DNA of 64,000 nucleotides. It comes from Citrobacter sp. Res13-Sevr-PEB04-36. GTDB taxonomy: Bacteria; Pseudomonadota; Gammaproteobacteria; Enterobacterales; Enterobacteriaceae. The notes under the pieces are model-generated. The model made no database searches. It saw only the letters and a program-made list of their open reading frames with translations, and was not told the DNA's origin. The translations under genes were made by a program, and so were the position numbers. The stretch's first letter is position 1; each line of letters begins with the position of its first letter. The stretch covers positions 1 through 64,000 of the forward strand of contig NZ_JADABY010000070.1 of the NCBI RefSeq assembly GCF_015672735.1, in the 5' to 3' direction. Of this stretch, positions 53,051 to 64,000 are shown in pieces.

Positions 53051-54067
53051 ATGAGAGTATTGGTTACAGGTGGTAGCGGTTACATAGGAAGCCACACGTG
53101 CGTGCAGTTACTGAAAAATGGTCATGACGTAGTGATCCTTGATAACCTCTGCAACAGTAAGCGCAGCGTACTGCCCGTTATCGAGCGTTTAGGCACGAAG
53201 CATCCGACCTTTATTGAAGGGGATATCCGCAACGAAGCGCTGATCACCGAAATTCTCCACGATCACGCCATTGATACGGTCATTCACTTTGCCGGTCTGA
53301 AGGCCGTGGGTGAGTCTGTTGCCAAACCGCTGGAATACTACGACAACAACGTCAACGGTACCCTGCGTCTGGTAAACGCGATGCGCGCCGCCAACGTCAA
53401 GAACTTCATCTTCAGCTCCTCAGCCACGGTCTATGGCGATCAGCCGCAAATTCCTTACGTTGAAAGTTTCCCCACCGGAACCCCACAAAGCCCGTATGGC
53501 AAAAGCAAACTGATGGTTGAGCAGATCCTGACCGATCTGCAAAAAGCCCAGCCAGAATGGAGCATCGCGCTGCTGCGCTACTTCAACCCGGTCGGCGCAC
53601 ATCCGTCAGGTGATATGGGTGAAGATCCGCAAGGCATTCCTAACAATCTGATGCCTTACATTGCTCAGGTTGCCGTTGGGCGCCGCGAGTCGCTTGCTGT
53701 ATTTGGCAACGACTACCCTACCGAAGATGGCACCGGCGTTCGCGATTACATCCACGTGATGGATCTTGCCGACGGGCACGTTGTCGCCATGGAAAAACTG
53801 GCGGGAAAACAAGGTGTGCATATTTATAACCTTGGTGCGGGCGTCGGCAGCAGCGTGCTGGACGTAGTCAACGCTTTCAGCAAAGCCTGCGGCAAACCGA
53901 TCAACTACCATTTTGCACCGCGCCGTGACGGCGATCTTCCCGCTTATTGGGCTGATGCCAGCAAGGCTGACCGCGAATTAAACTGGCGCGTAACCCGCAC
54001 GTTGGACGAAATGGCACAAGACACCTGGCACTGGCAGTCACGCCATCCACAGGGATATTCGGATTAA
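53051..54067 (+). CDS. galE: UDP-glucose 4-epimerase GalE
   Basis: 338 residues, extended short-chain dehydrogenase with bound NAD+. Interconverts UDP-galactose and UDP-glucose. Rossmann motif GGSGYIGSH at 7-15; catalytic Ser in FSSSATVYGD near 122-124 and the YxxxK pair in SPYGKSK near 149-153. The ATG at 53051 with GGAGCGAATT before it is chosen; a longer in-frame start would begin within the promoter. First gene of galETKM. Confidence 0.98.
   Translation: MRVLVTGGSGYIGSHTCVQLLKNGHDVVILDNLCNSKRSVLPVIERLGTKHPTFIEGDIRNEALITEILHDHAIDTVIHFAGLKAVGESVAKPLEYYDNNVNGTLRLVNAMRAANVKNFIFSSSATVYGDQPQIPYVESFPTGTPQSPYGKSKLMVEQILTDLQKAQPEWSIALLRYFNPVGAHPSGDMGEDPQGIPNNLMPYIAQVAVGRRESLAVFGNDYPTEDGTGVRDYIHVMDLADGHVVAMEKLAGKQGVHIYNLGAGVGSSVLDVVNAFSKACGKPINYHFAPRRDGDLPAYWADASKADRELNWRVTRTLDEMAQDTWHWQSRHPQGYSD
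53070..53085. promoter_or_regulatory. gal internal operator OI, within galE
   Basis: GTGGTAGCGGTTACAT, identical to the E. coli internal operator, lies in codons 7-12 of galE, 113 bp from OE as in the looping arrangement. Confidence 0.9.
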
Positions 54068-54076
54068 GGACACGTC

Positions 54077-55123
54077 ATGACGCAATTCAATCCAGTCGAT
54101 CATCCACACCGCCGCTTTAACCCGCTTACCGGGCAGTGGATCCTCGTATCACCGCATCGTGCCAAACGCCCCTGGCAAGGGGCGCAGGAGACACCGTCTA
54201 AGCAGGTTCTGCCCACGCATGACCCGGACTGCTTCCTGTGTGCAGGTAACACGCGCGTAACCGGCGATAAAAACCCGGATTACACCGGCACCTACGTCTT
54301 TACCAATGATTTTGCCGCGCTGATGTCCGACACCCCGGACGCGCCGGACGGTCACGATCCGTTGATGCGTTGTCAGAGCGCTCGTGGGACCAGCCGCGTC
54401 ATTTGTTTCTCACCCGATCACAGCAAAACGCTGCCGGAACTCAGCGTGCCTGCGCTGACGGAGATTGTGAAAACGTGGCAGACGCAAACGGCCGATCTGG
54501 GGAAAACCTATCCCTGGGTGCAAGTATTTGAAAATAAAGGTGCAGCGATGGGGTGCTCGAACCCGCATCCGCACGGTCAGATTTGGGCCAACAGCTTCCT
54601 ACCCAACGAAGCCGAGCGTGAAGATCGCCTGCAGAAAACATATTTCGCCGAACAGGGCGCACCGATGCTGGTTGATTACGCCCAGCGTGAACAAGCAGAC
54701 GGCAGCCGTACGGTCGTTGAAACCGAGCACTGGCTGGCGGTCGTGCCTTACTGGGCGGCATGGCCGTTCGAAACGCTGCTACTGCCTAAAGCACATGTTC
54801 TGCGTATCACCGATTTGACCGATGCTCAGCGTGCCGACCTGGCGCTGGCGCTGAAGAAACTGACCAGTCGTTATGACAATCTGTTCCAGTGCTCTTTCCC
54901 TTATTCCATGGGCTGGCACGGCGCACCGTTTAATGGTGAAGAGAATCAACACTGGCAACTGCACGCACATTTTTATCCGCCTCTGCTGCGTTCTGCGACC
55001 GTGCGTAAATTTATGGTCGGTTATGAAATGCTGGCAGAAACTCAGCGCGACCTGACGGCAGAACAAGCCGCTGAACGTCTGCGTGCGGTCAGTGACATCC
55101 ATTTTCGCGAATCCGGAGTTTAA
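54077..55123 (+). CDS. galT: Galactose-1-phosphate uridylyltransferase GalT
   Basis: 348 residues, HIT-superfamily enzyme exchanging UMP between UDP-glucose and galactose-1-phosphate. The nucleophile histidine is in NPHPHGQIW near 164-168. Zinc ligands include the cysteines of FLCAGN near 52-55. 9 bp after galE. Confidence 0.98.
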   Translation: MTQFNPVDHPHRRFNPLTGQWILVSPHRAKRPWQGAQETPSKQVLPTHDPDCFLCAGNTRVTGDKNPDYTGTYVFTNDFAALMSDTPDAPDGHDPLMRCQSARGTSRVICFSPDHSKTLPELSVPALTEIVKTWQTQTADLGKTYPWVQVFENKGAAMGCSNPHPHGQIWANSFLPNEAEREDRLQKTYFAEQGAPMLVDYAQREQADGSRTVVETEHWLAVVPYWAAWPFETLLLPKAHVLRITDLTDAQRADLALALKKLTSRYDNLFQCSFPYSMGWHGAPFNGEENQHWQLHAHFYPPLLRSATVRKFMVGYEMLAETQRDLTAEQAAERLRAVSDIHFRESGV

Positions 55124-55126
55124 ATA

Positions 55127-56275
55127 ATGAGTCTGAAAGAAAAAACACAATCTCTGTTTGCTGAAACATTTGGCTACCCTGCCACCCACACAATTCAGGC
55201 GCCCGGTCGCGTTAACCTGATTGGCGAACATACCGATTATAACGACGGCTTCGTTCTGCCCTGCGCCATCGACTATCAAACCGTGATCAGCTGCGCGACG
55301 CGTGACGATCGCATCGTGCGCGTGATTGCCGCTGACTACGAGAATCAGGTTGATGAGTTCTCTCTCGATGCGCCAATTATTGCCCATGACAGCCAGCAGT
55401 GGTCGAACTATGTCCGCGGCGTGGTGAAACACCTGCAAAAGCGTAATAACGCCTTTGGCGGTGCCGATCTGGTGATCAGCGGCAACGTACCGCAGGGCGC
55501 TGGCTTAAGCTCCTCAGCTTCGCTGGAAGTGGCGGTCGGCACCGTATTCCAGCAGCTTTATCACCTGCCGCTCGACGGCGCACAGATTGCCCTCAACGGT
55601 CAGGAAGCCGAAAACCAGTTCGTAGGCTGCAACTGCGGTATCATGGATCAGCTGATTTCCTCACTGGGCAAGAAAGATCATGCGCTGCTGATCGACTGCC
55701 GTACGCTGGGTACCAAAGCGGTCTCCATGCCTGAGGGCGTCGCCGTGGTGATCATTAACAGTAACTTTAAGCGTACGCTGGTCGGCAGTGAGTACAACAC
55801 CCGTCGCGAGCAGTGCGAAACCGGCGCGCGCTTCTTCCAGCAGCCCGCGCTGCGTGATGTCAGCCTTGAGGCATTCAACGCCGTCGCCCATGAGTTGGAT
55901 CCGATCGTCGCCAAACGCGCCCGCCACGTGATCACCGAAAATGCCCGCACGGTGGAAGCCGCTGATGCCCTGGCAAAAGGTGACCTGCTGCGCATGGGCC
56001 AGTTGATGGCGGAATCTCACGCCTCCATGCGCGATGACTTTGAAATTACCGTGCCGCAAATTGATACCCTGGTGGAGATCGTCAAAGCGACCATCGGCTC
56101 CCAGGGCGGCGTGCGCATGACCGGCGGCGGCTTCGGCGGCTGCATTGTGGCGCTGATCCCTGAAGCGTTGGTTCCTGCAGTACAGCAGGCTGTCGCTGCG
56201 CAGTACGAAGCGAAAACCGGTATCAAAGAAACCTTCTATGTGTGTAAACCTTCACAAGGAGCCGGACAGTGCTAA
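55127..56275 (+). CDS. galK: Galactokinase GalK
   Basis: 382 residues, GHMP kinase making galactose-1-phosphate. Signature [15 protein letters not shown] near 27-41, ATP loop [18 protein letters not shown] near 120-137, and the C-terminal [13 protein letters not shown] near 334. Starts 3 bp after galT and overlaps galM by 7 bp. Confidence 0.98.
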   Translation: MSLKEKTQSLFAETFGYPATHTIQAPGRVNLIGEHTDYNDGFVLPCAIDYQTVISCATRDDRIVRVIAADYENQVDEFSLDAPIIAHDSQQWSNYVRGVVKHLQKRNNAFGGADLVISGNVPQGAGLSSSASLEVAVGTVFQQLYHLPLDGAQIALNGQEAENQFVGCNCGIMDQLISSLGKKDHALLIDCRTLGTKAVSMPEGVAVVIINSNFKRTLVGSEYNTRREQCETGARFFQQPALRDVSLEAFNAVAHELDPIVAKRARHVITENARTVEAADALAKGDLLRMGQLMAESHASMRDDFEITVPQIDTLVEIVKATIGSQGGVRMTGGGFGGCIVALIPEALVPAVQQAVAAQYEAKTGIKETFYVCKPSQGAGQC

Positions 56276-57309
56276 ACGAAATTCCCGTCATGGCCCCCGA
56301 TGGCCAGCCGTTTCGTCTGCTGACCCTGCGCAATGACGCAGGGATGGTGGTCTCACTGATGGACTGGGGGGCGACGCTACTGTCGGCCCGCATTCCTCTG
56401 AGCGATGGTAGCGTGCGCGAAGCATTGCTTGGCTGCGCCAGCCCGGAACAATATCCTGACCAGGCGGCGTTTCTGGGGGCATCGATTGGCCGTTACGCGA
56501 ACCGTATCGCCAACAGCCGTTATACCTTCGCCGGTGAAACCATTGAATTACTGCCAAGCCAGGGTGAAAACCAGCTGCACGGCGGGCCGGATGGTTTTGA
56601 TAAACGTCGCTGGCAGATAGTGAATCAGAATGATCGTCAGGTGCTGTTCGCACTGACCTCTGACGATGGCGACCAGGGTTTCCCTGGCAACCTTTGCGCC
56701 ACGGCGCAGTATCGCCTGACCGATGACAATCGTATTTCAATCACCTATCGCGCGACGGTGGATAAACCCTGCCCGGTGAATCTGACCAATCACGTTTATT
56801 TCAACCTCGACGGTGATAAAACCGATATCCGCCAGCATAAGCTGCAGATCCTCGCCGATACGTATCTGCCGGTTGATGCGATGGGTATCCCACACGAGGG
56901 CTTAAAGCCGGTGGCGGGCACTTCTTTTGACTTCCGTACGCCAAAAGTTATCGCCAGCGAATTTCTGGCCGATGACGATCAGCGCCACGTAAAAGGTTAC
57001 GATCACGCCTTCCTGCTACAGGCGCAAGGCGATGCCCGTAAACCGGTCGCGCTGCTGTGGTCGCAGGATGAAAAACTGCAGATGGAGGTTTACACCTCGG
57101 CCCCGGCATTGCAGTTCTACTCCGGGAATTTCCTCGGCGGTACGCCATCCCGTGGCCCAGAGGTTTACGCCGACTGGCAAGGTCTGGCGCTGGAAAGCGA
57201 GTTTTTGCCAGACAGCCCGAACCATCCGGAATGGCCGCAACCGGACTGCTTCCTGCGCCCGGGCGAAGAGTACGCCAGCGTGACGGAATACCGGTTTATT
57301 CCGGCCTGA
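56269..57309 (+). CDS. galM: Galactose mutarotase GalM
   Basis: 346 residues, aldose-1-epimerase converting beta- to alpha-D-galactose for GalK. Catalytic histidine in [12 protein letters not shown] near 175, the first conserved His in [12 protein letters not shown] near 104, and the catalytic glutamate in [17 protein letters not shown] near 309. Last gene of galETKM; the same four-gene order as in E. coli. Confidence 0.97.
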   Translation: MLNEIPVMAPDGQPFRLLTLRNDAGMVVSLMDWGATLLSARIPLSDGSVREALLGCASPEQYPDQAAFLGASIGRYANRIANSRYTFAGETIELLPSQGENQLHGGPDGFDKRRWQIVNQNDRQVLFALTSDDGDQGFPGNLCATAQYRLTDDNRISITYRATVDKPCPVNLTNHVYFNLDGDKTDIRQHKLQILADTYLPVDAMGIPHEGLKPVAGTSFDFRTPKVIASEFLADDDQRHVKGYDHAFLLQAQGDARKPVALLWSQDEKLQMEVYTSAPALQFYSGNFLGGTPSRGPEVYADWQGLALESEFLPDSPNHPEWPQPDCFLRPGEEYASVTEYRFIPA

Positions 57310-57320
57310 TTAAAATCAAT

Positions 57321-57347
57321 TGCCCGGCAGCATGAGCATGCCGGGCA
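57321..57347. terminator. Possible bidirectional terminator between galM and chbG
   Basis: An inverted repeat, TGCCCGGCA / TGCCGGGCA, lies between the convergent stops of galM and the chbG-like gene. It has no long T run, so its strength is uncertain. Confidence 0.55.
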
Positions 57348-57352
57348 TAACA

Positions 57353-58111
57353 TCACAGATCGGTATAATTGCCCAGCAGGAAACCCTGTTCAAGTATGTG
57401 CTGCTTAAGTGTGGGTGACGTTAACACCTCCAGTTCATCCAGTCGCGGATGACAATAGCGACTTTGCATAACAATCTTATCGACGAAACCAGGGTGGCAC
57501 ATCAATTCCACAGTTTGTTCATTTTCAACGGTGGCGCGTTCCAGTGCATCAAGAACGAAGCGGGATGAAACGTTTTCAGCATAAAAATCACTGATGAAAT
57601 AATCGACACCACGTATATCCTGTACCGTAATATTCTGCTGGCGCGTCGCCTGCCAGTCGATTCGCAATGGAAGACCCTTATCACGCGCAAAACTCGCAAC
57701 ATGCTGCCAAACTTGAGGAATAAAATGGGCATGATGGTGGCTATCAATATGCGTTGGCATCCGACCAAAAAGAGAAACAAAACTGTCATATTGCCGGTGT
57801 AATTCAGCCACAACTTCATCATCTTTCAGTAATCCGCTCCCGGCGGTCTCCCAGAGCCATTTACCTAAAACCCCTTCTCTCGCCAGTGAAGGCATATTTG
57901 TCAACGGCACACCGTAACTAAGAACAAAATGTAAACCCACACCTAGTGCGGGAAAATCGGCGCTGAGTGCTGCCGCATGCTCAATACCAGTGGCATTCAT
58001 CATAGCGGTCGTTGACGTCACTATCCCATGGCGATGCGCTTCAACAATACCGTAGTTGGTACCGTGGCTTAAACCAAAGTCATCAGCATTCACGATCAAT
58101 ATTTTCGTCAT
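57353..58111 (-). CDS. chbG: ChbG/YdjC-family chito-oligosaccharide deacetylase homologue
   Basis: 252 residues of the YdjC-like carbohydrate deacetylase family. The metal-binding Asp pair is in VNADDFGLSHG (D10, D11), the histidines in GLHFVLSYG near 60 and THIDSHHHAHF near 119-126. E. coli ChbG removes one acetyl group from chitobiose-6-phosphate, which makes the inducer for ChbR. It is the last gene of a minus-strand cluster and overlaps chbF by 4 bp. AT-richer than the adjoining gal genes. Confidence 0.9.
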   Translation of the reverse strand: MTKILIVNADDFGLSHGTNYGIVEAHRHGIVTSTTAMMNATGIEHAAALSADFPALGVGLHFVLSYGVPLTNMPSLAREGVLGKWLWETAGSGLLKDDEVVAELHRQYDSFVSLFGRMPTHIDSHHHAHFIPQVWQHVASFARDKGLPLRIDWQATRQQNITVQDIRGVDYFISDFYAENVSSRFVLDALERATVENEQTVELMCHPGFVDKIVMQSRYCHPRLDELEVLTSPTLKQHILEQGFLLGNYTDL

Positions 58112-59478
58112 ATACTGCCCTCTTGTTGATTTTCGCCTGACCGAAGGCTGGCAATGGTACAGGCAAACTGCGGCAGATGGTCTTGATTCGCCAGCAGCAT
58201 TTCCCGCGCTAAAATTTCAGCGCCTCGATCCGAATCAACCAAAGGGTTGAGATTCAGCGCCAACAAAACATCATCAATACGCCCACTCAACGCAGCTTGT
58301 GAGGCAGCAATTTCGAAGCCTTTGATTGTATAAATCAGTCCTAAAACTTTCTCGTCAAAGTGGGTGACGCGCGGATGAGGCGTTACACCGCCTCGCCCTA
58401 ACAGACAGGTCATTTCGACTGCCCAGTCTGCTGGGATATTATCAACGTGCCCATAATGAGGAACATTAATATAATGTTCGGTCTGTTTATCGTTGTAAAT
58501 TGCATTAATAACTTCACAAGCTGCATCGGAGTAATAAGCACCACCACGGGCATCCAGTTCTGCAGGCTTAGTATCTAACTGCGGGTTTTTATAAATATCG
58601 AATAACTTTCTTTCCAACTTTTGTACCACCTGGGCACGAACGTTGCCTTTAAAATACTCAGCCATTTCTATTGCTAACATCTCTTTATGTTTGAAGTAAT
58701 AAAGAAGATAAGAACAGGGTAGCAAATTCAGTGAGCGTAACAGTCCACAACTAAACGGCAGGCTGAAAATATTTTTTACTGTGCTACCGTTAATTATCCC
58801 TGAGGCGACACGATCGAGAACCTCTGCAAAGCACGACTGTCCATTTACCAGCACGTCTCTAATGAAAACCAGATGATTCAGGCCAAAGAGATCAATAGAA
58901 AGCTGATCATCTTTGGTTAGCGATAACAAATCTTCTATCAACATCCGCATTCCCACCGGGACGTTACAAACACCAATGAAACGTTTAAAGTCGGTATGTC
59001 GATATACCGCCTCAGTTACCATTCCGGCGGGGTTAGTAAAGTTAATGATCCATGCTTGTGGGCAAATATTCTGGACATCCTGCACAATATCCAAAATGAC
59101 CGGAATGGTGCGCAGACCTTTAAATAATCCACCTGCACCGTTAGTTTCTTGCCCCAAATAGCCCAGTGATAGCGGAATCCGCTCATCCTGCTCGCGTGCC
59201 TTTAGCTGGCCGACACGAAATTGTGTCGTAACAAAATCAGCATTCTGCAATGCTTCCTGACGATTCAGAGATTTATGGATTGTTATCGGTACACCGGCAC
59301 GCGCGACCATGCGCTGACAAAGCGCATAAATGATATCGAGTTTTTCTTTACCCTCTGCGACATCCACCAGCCACAGCTCATTAATAGGCAACTCATGGTA
59401 GCGCTTAATAAAGCCGTCAAGCAATTCCGGAGTATAGCTACTCCCGCCACCAATGGTGACTACTTTTAATTTTTTCAT
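58108..59478 (-). CDS. chbF: GH4 6-phospho-beta-glucosidase (ChbF-like)
   Basis: 456 residues of glycoside hydrolase family 4, which needs NAD+ and a divalent metal. N-terminal NAD motif TIGGGSSYTPELLDGF near 8-23; metal-binding Cys in IGVCNVPVGMR near 171 and His in FGLNHLVF near 200; the VTHFDEKV segment lies near 370. It should cleave phosphorylated disaccharides (chitobiose or cellobiose 6-phosphate) imported by the PTS permease of this cluster. Confidence 0.9.
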   Translation of the reverse strand: MKKLKVVTIGGGSSYTPELLDGFIKRYHELPINELWLVDVAEGKEKLDIIYALCQRMVARAGVPITIHKSLNRQEALQNADFVTTQFRVGQLKAREQDERIPLSLGYLGQETNGAGGLFKGLRTIPVILDIVQDVQNICPQAWIINFTNPAGMVTEAVYRHTDFKRFIGVCNVPVGMRMLIEDLLSLTKDDQLSIDLFGLNHLVFIRDVLVNGQSCFAEVLDRVASGIINGSTVKNIFSLPFSCGLLRSLNLLPCSYLLYYFKHKEMLAIEMAEYFKGNVRAQVVQKLERKLFDIYKNPQLDTKPAELDARGGAYYSDAACEVINAIYNDKQTEHYINVPHYGHVDNIPADWAVEMTCLLGRGGVTPHPRVTHFDEKVLGLIYTIKGFEIAASQAALSGRIDDVLLALNLNPLVDSDRGAEILAREMLLANQDHLPQFACTIASLRSGENQQEGSI

Positions 59479-59550
59479 TTTAGCTCCTGAAAGCAGTATT
59501 CTGCTCTCTTTAAAATTTCATTTATTCACTTTCAGTTAGCAACAACCGTG

Positions 59551-60369
59551 TCATTTCTTTGGACTCGCCAACCGTCTTCGGTAGTTACCAGGTGTGAATG
59601 AGGTCAGTTTTTTAAAATTATTAATAAAAATACCCGGACTGCTAAAACCAGCTTCGAATGAAATATCTGTCACTGAGAAATTAGTTGTCTCTAACTGTTT
59701 CTTACAATAGTTGATACGAATATCATTAATTATTTGTCCGGGTGTTTTCTGATAATAACGATTAGTTGCCCGCGTGAGATATGATTGTGTTTTCCCTGAT
59801 AACCTGACCATATTTTCCAGCGCATTATCAGCAAACATCGATTTTTTGTGCATGTCCCTCACCAACTGCACTAACCAGCCGGGTATGGATTCTAGTTGTG
59901 GGCTATCTTCATAATGTTGCAAGCGATTAACCACATAAAAAGTGAGCAACTTATTGAACTCCTCACATTCATTTTGGTGTATGTCCAATGTTGACAGCGT
60001 AGCTTCTATAAATGCTAAAAACGCAGTTGACATGGCATAACATTGCGATGCGATAAAATAGGATGGCAGCATATCAAGATAATGCTCAGAAAAATAACGT
60101 TTGCTCACCCCCATATTTAAGATACGCGTAACCCCATAGTCATAAAATGTTTGATGATAAGAGCCAACCGGAATAAAAACAAAATCACCACGTTCCATGA
60201 TCACGCGCTTACCATTTATCTCCTGGCGACAACTTCCTGTCAGGACGAGTGTAAATTCATAATAATCGTGTTGGTGCAGTCCACTTATACTTTCTGTTTT
60301 ATCCAGAATAAAGAAATAAAAATCATTACCCCTTAAAAACTGACTTTCATGAACCGTGCTGATTTCCAT
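59551..60369 (-). CDS. chbR: AraC-family regulator, ChbR-like
   Basis: 272 residues. N-terminal cupin sensing domain ([19 protein letters not shown] near 28-46) and a C-terminal double HTH of AraC type (about 165-265; [31 protein letters not shown]). It is similar to E. coli ChbR throughout, including the histidine-rich HQHDYYE strip. It lies between the permease and hydrolase genes, as in the chb operon. Expected to respond to deacetylated phosphorylated chitobiose; the inducer here is not proven. Confidence 0.88.
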   Translation of the reverse strand: MEISTVHESQFLRGNDFYFFILDKTESISGLHQHDYYEFTLVLTGSCRQEINGKRVIMERGDFVFIPVGSYHQTFYDYGVTRILNMGVSKRYFSEHYLDMLPSYFIASQCYAMSTAFLAFIEATLSTLDIHQNECEEFNKLLTFYVVNRLQHYEDSPQLESIPGWLVQLVRDMHKKSMFADNALENMVRLSGKTQSYLTRATNRYYQKTPGQIINDIRINYCKKQLETTNFSVTDISFEAGFSSPGIFINNFKKLTSFTPGNYRRRLASPKK

Positions 60370-60381
60370 AATGCATCCTTA

Positions 60382-61740
60382 TTAAAATTTCAGTGCAGCA
60401 GCAATATCGTCTTCGCTCTCTTCCTCATCAATAACGTTTTGTGCTTTATTGGCGATAATAACGAATGGCAAGTAAATCATGGTCGCAATACCGAGGTTAA
60501 TCAGGGCCATAATCAATGCCGCGATACTCCCGTTAGAATTGAAGAAAGCGCCCAACCCTGGTGGCATCGTCCACGGAGCAAAATTAGTGGAGGGTGGAAT
60601 AATACCCAATGAATAGACCAACAATGTAATCCCCGCAAGAATAGGTTGAATGAGCACAAAGGGGATCATCAATACCGGATTCATAATGATCGGCAAACCG
60701 AACAGAATGGGTTCATTGATATTAAACAGGCCGGATGGCAGGGCCATCTTTGCCACCTGACGATAGTCAGCCCGACGAGAAGCGATAAAAATAGCAAAAA
60801 TCAGGCTTAGCGTCGCACCGGTTCCTCCCAGGTAAACGTAGGACTCCAGCATAGGGCCGGTCCAGAAATGGAAGGTTTTACCCGCAGCCAGCGCCGCATC
60901 AACCGAGCCATATTGAGTATAGACCGCCATGTTTTCCATTCCCCACGGACCGAGGATGCCGCTATTTAGCGCAGTTAATGCCAGGCCTCCGTGAACACCA
61001 AAAAACCACAAGAATGAATTAAATATCACATAGGCCCACCCTACGATGCTCCCGAGTGACGCGAGCGGCGTTGCAATCGAATTCATAATCACCTGGTGAA
61101 AATGTGTCCCCACCAACGACAATCCCCATGAGATCAGGCCCATCAACAAAAGTATAATGAACCCAGGAATTAACGCGGTAAATGATCGCGAAACCGACTC
61201 CGGAACGCTTTCAGGTAATTTTATAACCCACTGGCGACGAATAATAAACGTGAATAATTCAGCAACCACTAGCCCAATAATGATCCCGGAAATAATGTTG
61301 GCACCGCCTAACCAATTTGGACCAATGCCACTGACGCCACCGACAGTAAATGGCGTAACAGTCATAAATGCGGCGATCGATAATAATCCCGAAGCAAGAG
61401 GATCAACTTTTCGCTCTTCAGCTAGTGCCATCCCAATAAAGAATGGGGTCATCAATGACATTATTCCCAACGTGCCGTTATAAACGCTACTACCGGTTAC
61501 TTTCAATTGTTCAAGGGTATCGATTGTCCCAGCATCCAGGCGTACACCCATCGACCAGAAAAATGAACCTTCAGTGAAATTAAGAAAGACATTGTTAATA
61601 AGAACAAACATGGCTCCAACTAGCGTCAGAGGCATTAACCTGATAAAACCATTTTTAATCGCATTGACATATACCTGTTTTCCCAGCTTTACGGCAACAG
61701 GTAAGATCACCCTTTCAAGGGAACTGATTGTGCCCGACAT
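60382..61740 (-). CDS. chbC: PTS lactose/cellobiose/chitobiose EIIC permease, ChbC-like
   Basis: 452 residues, the length of E. coli ChbC. About ten membrane helices; the active-site region is [17 protein letters not shown] near 330-347, with the conserved Glu. The ATG giving [11 protein letters not shown] is preferred because GAGGGT lies 8 bp upstream; an in-frame GTG eight codons earlier is weaker. It is the first gene of chbC-chbR-chbF-chbG. No EIIA or EIIB gene is present near it, so the phosphate chain must come from elsewhere in the genome. Confidence 0.9.
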   Translation of the reverse strand: MSGTISSLERVILPVAVKLGKQVYVNAIKNGFIRLMPLTLVGAMFVLINNVFLNFTEGSFFWSMGVRLDAGTIDTLEQLKVTGSSVYNGTLGIMSLMTPFFIGMALAEERKVDPLASGLLSIAAFMTVTPFTVGGVSGIGPNWLGGANIISGIIIGLVVAELFTFIIRRQWVIKLPESVPESVSRSFTALIPGFIILLLMGLISWGLSLVGTHFHQVIMNSIATPLASLGSIVGWAYVIFNSFLWFFGVHGGLALTALNSGILGPWGMENMAVYTQYGSVDAALAAGKTFHFWTGPMLESYVYLGGTGATLSLIFAIFIASRRADYRQVAKMALPSGLFNINEPILFGLPIIMNPVLMIPFVLIQPILAGITLLVYSLGIIPPSTNFAPWTMPPGLGAFFNSNGSIAALIMALINLGIATMIYLPFVIIANKAQNVIDEEESEDDIAAALKF

Positions 61741-61910
61741 AATGAATACCCTCAAATATGACACTTGATAAGGAAAATAGAATATTTTGATAAAAATTAT
61801 TAATAACTACGCCGCCAGTACAATGAATCATGAATTACGAATAGCATACATGACCGATGTCCCAGGGCAGTAATGAGTAAGATCCACAAATTATGTATGA
61901 TTGACTTTTT

Positions 61911-61932
61911 GACATGACAATTTTCACATTTT
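61911..61932 (-). promoter_or_regulatory. Possible CRP site for the chb-like cluster
   Basis: The minus strand reads AAAATGTGAAAATTGTCATG and two more bases. The left half TGTGA is perfect, the right half (TCATG against TCACA) is degenerate. It lies about 170 bp before the EIIC start. Catabolite control is expected for a PTS sugar operon. Confidence 0.4.
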
Positions 61933-62182
61933 AATAAAATTCAAGCGTGCTATTGCGGACTAACACTCTCAGAAATCAGGGTCAACTCACGCCCTGCTAA
62001 GTTTATTTGAGGCACAACGAATCTGGAAGATGCGTTAAGACGCCGCCCACTGCGTTGTCATGCTTCTTTCGCACATCTTGTCTAGCACGAAAACACAACG
62101 TCTCATTTACATGCGTCTTACACTGCTGTTCAATTTTCGCTATTGTATAAGAAGATGTATTGCCGCTGACCCATTACGGCAA

Positions 62183-62201
62183 TATAATGATAATCATTAT
62201 C
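62183..62201. promoter_or_regulatory. Fur box upstream of gpmA
   Basis: TATAATGATAATCATTATC matches the 19-bp Fur consensus at 18 positions. It ends 28 bp before the gpmA ATG. Fur repression of gpmA is reported in E. coli. Confidence 0.9.
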
Positions 62202-62229
62202 ATTCAATGTGATTTATAGGAGTGAATGT

Positions 62230-62982
62230 ATGGCTGTAACTAAGCTGGTTCTGGTACGTCACGGTGAAAGTCAGTGGAACAACGAAAACCGCTTTACCGG
62301 TTGGTATGATGTTGATCTGTCCGAGAAAGGCGTGGGCGAAGCAAAAGCGGCAGGCAAACTGCTACGAGAGGAAGGCTACAGCTTCGATTTTGCATATACC
62401 TCTGTGCTGAAACGTGCCATCCACACCCTGTGGAACGTACTGGATGAACTGGATCAGGCGTGGCTACCGGTTGAAAAATCCTGGAAGCTGAACGAACGTC
62501 ATTACGGCGCGCTGCAGGGTCTGAACAAAGCCGAAACCGCTGAAAAATACGGTGACGAGCAGGTTAAACAATGGCGTCGGGGCTTCGCGGTAACGCCGCC
62601 GGAGCTGACCAAAGATGACGAGCGCTATCCGGGTCACGATCCGCGTTATGCTCAACTTACTGACAAAGAACTGCCGGTTACCGAAAGCCTGGCGCTGACC
62701 ATTGAGCGCGTTATCCCTTACTGGAACGAAACCATTCTGCCGCGCATGAAAAGCGGTGAGCGCGTGATTATTGCCGCTCACGGTAACTCCCTGCGTGCGC
62801 TGGTGAAATACCTGGATAACATGGGCGAAGATGAAATACTGGAACTGAACATTCCGACCGGCGTACCGCTGGTGTATGAGTTCGACGAAAACTTCAAGCC
62901 GATCAAACGTTACTATCTGGGTAATGCTGACGAGATCGCCGCAAAAGCGGCGGCCGTTGCCAACCAGGGTAAAGCGAAGTAA
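62230..62982 (+). CDS. gpmA: 2,3-bisphosphoglycerate-dependent phosphoglycerate mutase GpmA
   Basis: 250 residues. Glycolytic enzyme interconverting 3- and 2-phosphoglycerate. Catalytic H11 in [10 protein letters not shown], the second histidine in [11 protein letters not shown] near 184, and the ERHYGALQG segment near 89. The ATG at 62230 follows AGGAGTGAAT and gives the E. coli length. In E. coli gpmA lies next to galM; here the chb-like cluster separates them. Confidence 0.98.
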   Translation: MAVTKLVLVRHGESQWNNENRFTGWYDVDLSEKGVGEAKAAGKLLREEGYSFDFAYTSVLKRAIHTLWNVLDELDQAWLPVEKSWKLNERHYGALQGLNKAETAEKYGDEQVKQWRRGFAVTPPELTKDDERYPGHDPRYAQLTDKELPVTESLALTIERVIPYWNETILPRMKSGERVIIAAHGNSLRALVKYLDNMGEDEILELNIPTGVPLVYEFDENFKPIKRYYLGNADEIAAKAAAVANQGKAK

Positions 62983-63001
62983 TTTCTTCGCTGAATATAA
63001 A

Positions 63002-63028
63002 AAAAGCGCGGATTATCCGCGCTTTTTT
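63002..63028 (+). terminator. Rho-independent terminator of gpmA
   Basis: Stem AAAAGCGCGG / CCGCGCTTTT with loop ATTAT, followed by TTTA, 20 bp after the stop. Confidence 0.9.
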
Positions 63029-63059
63029 ATTTCGTTCGCTACCAGCCATATCAAATGTC

Positions 63060-63134
63060 GGCCGGATAAGGCATCGCTGCCATCCGGCAGTCTGTGCAGA
63101 AATGCCTGATGGCGCTAGGCTTATCAGGTCTACG
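63060..63134. repeat. BIME between gpmA and aroG
   Basis: REP units GGCCGGATAAGGC...GCCATCCGGCAG and TGCCTGATGGCGC...TTATCAGGTCTACG lie in the convergent gap. Confidence 0.88.
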
Positions 63135-63142
63135 AGACTCGG

Positions 63143-64000
<858 letters not shown>

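Larger units (their letters stand above)
61741..62229. other. Divergent intergenic region between chbC and gpmA
   Basis: About 490 bp, AT-rich, with no believable gene. It holds the promoter of the chb-like cluster, a possible CRP site at 61911-61932, and the gpmA promoter with a Fur box at 62183-62201. Confidence 0.7.

Overview
The window is a stretch of enterobacterial chromosome. Gene order and protein sequences follow the fiu-dinG-bio-gal-gpmA-aroG segment of Escherichia coli (read in reverse), but with a complete histidine-utilisation (hut) cluster between ybhB and ybhC as in Salmonella and Citrobacter. Protein identity to E. coli is high, many REP/BIME repeats are present, and E. coli-type operators (BirA, ModE, LexA, Gal, Fur) are conserved. 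Citrobacter is my best guess; I cannot fix the species from sequence alone.

Layout. 1-3400: iron and stress functions, namely the 3' part of the catecholate receptor fiu, ybiX, a nonsense-broken ybiI and ybiJ. 3470-8060: ybiB, dinG and rhlE on the minus strand. 8260-13930: the TetR-type regulator cecR with the ybhGFSR exporter operon. 13895-18200: ybhQ, the ybhP-clsB-ybhN operon (ybhN interrupted by an amber codon) and ybhL. 18240-22270: the moaABCDE molybdopterin operon with its Moco-riboswitch leader and upstream ModE site, divergent from ybhK. 22430-24550: uvrB with an SOS box. 25090-30600: biotin genes bioBFCD and bioA diverging from a BirA operator, then ybhB. 30690-37060: hutUH and hutIGC, with two shared operator sequences. 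37290-44720: lipoprotein ybhC, then ybhJ-ybhI-ybhH (aconitase-like protein, dicarboxylate/tricarboxylate transporter, PrpF-like isomerase) divergent from LysR-type ybhD. 44780-52090: pgl, ybhA, molybdate genes modABC, the small acrZ, modE and modF. 53050-57310: galETKM with the classical gal promoter. 57350-61740: an AT-richer chitobiose-like PTS cluster, chbC-chbR-chbF-chbG, without the EIIA and EIIB genes. 62230-62980: gpmA. 63143-end: aroG, cut by the window edge.

The molybdenum genes form a connected theme: ModABC imports molybdate, ModE senses it at near-identical 24-bp sites before modA and moaA, and MoaA-E build the molybdopterin precursor.

The most unusual item is non-coding. Between modF and galE (52167-52762) lies an approximately 596-bp element made of two roughly 253-nt modules in inverted orientation. 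They share 21-bp perfect ends, and each carries two hairpins whose stems differ by compensated base changes. No feature type I know with certainty explains it. Other points worth a second look are the two single-codon nonsense mutations (ybiI, ybhN), the incomplete PTS cluster between galM and gpmA, and the ybhDHIJ cluster as a possible tricarboxylate pathway. I see no tRNA, rRNA, CRISPR array, IS element or prophage.
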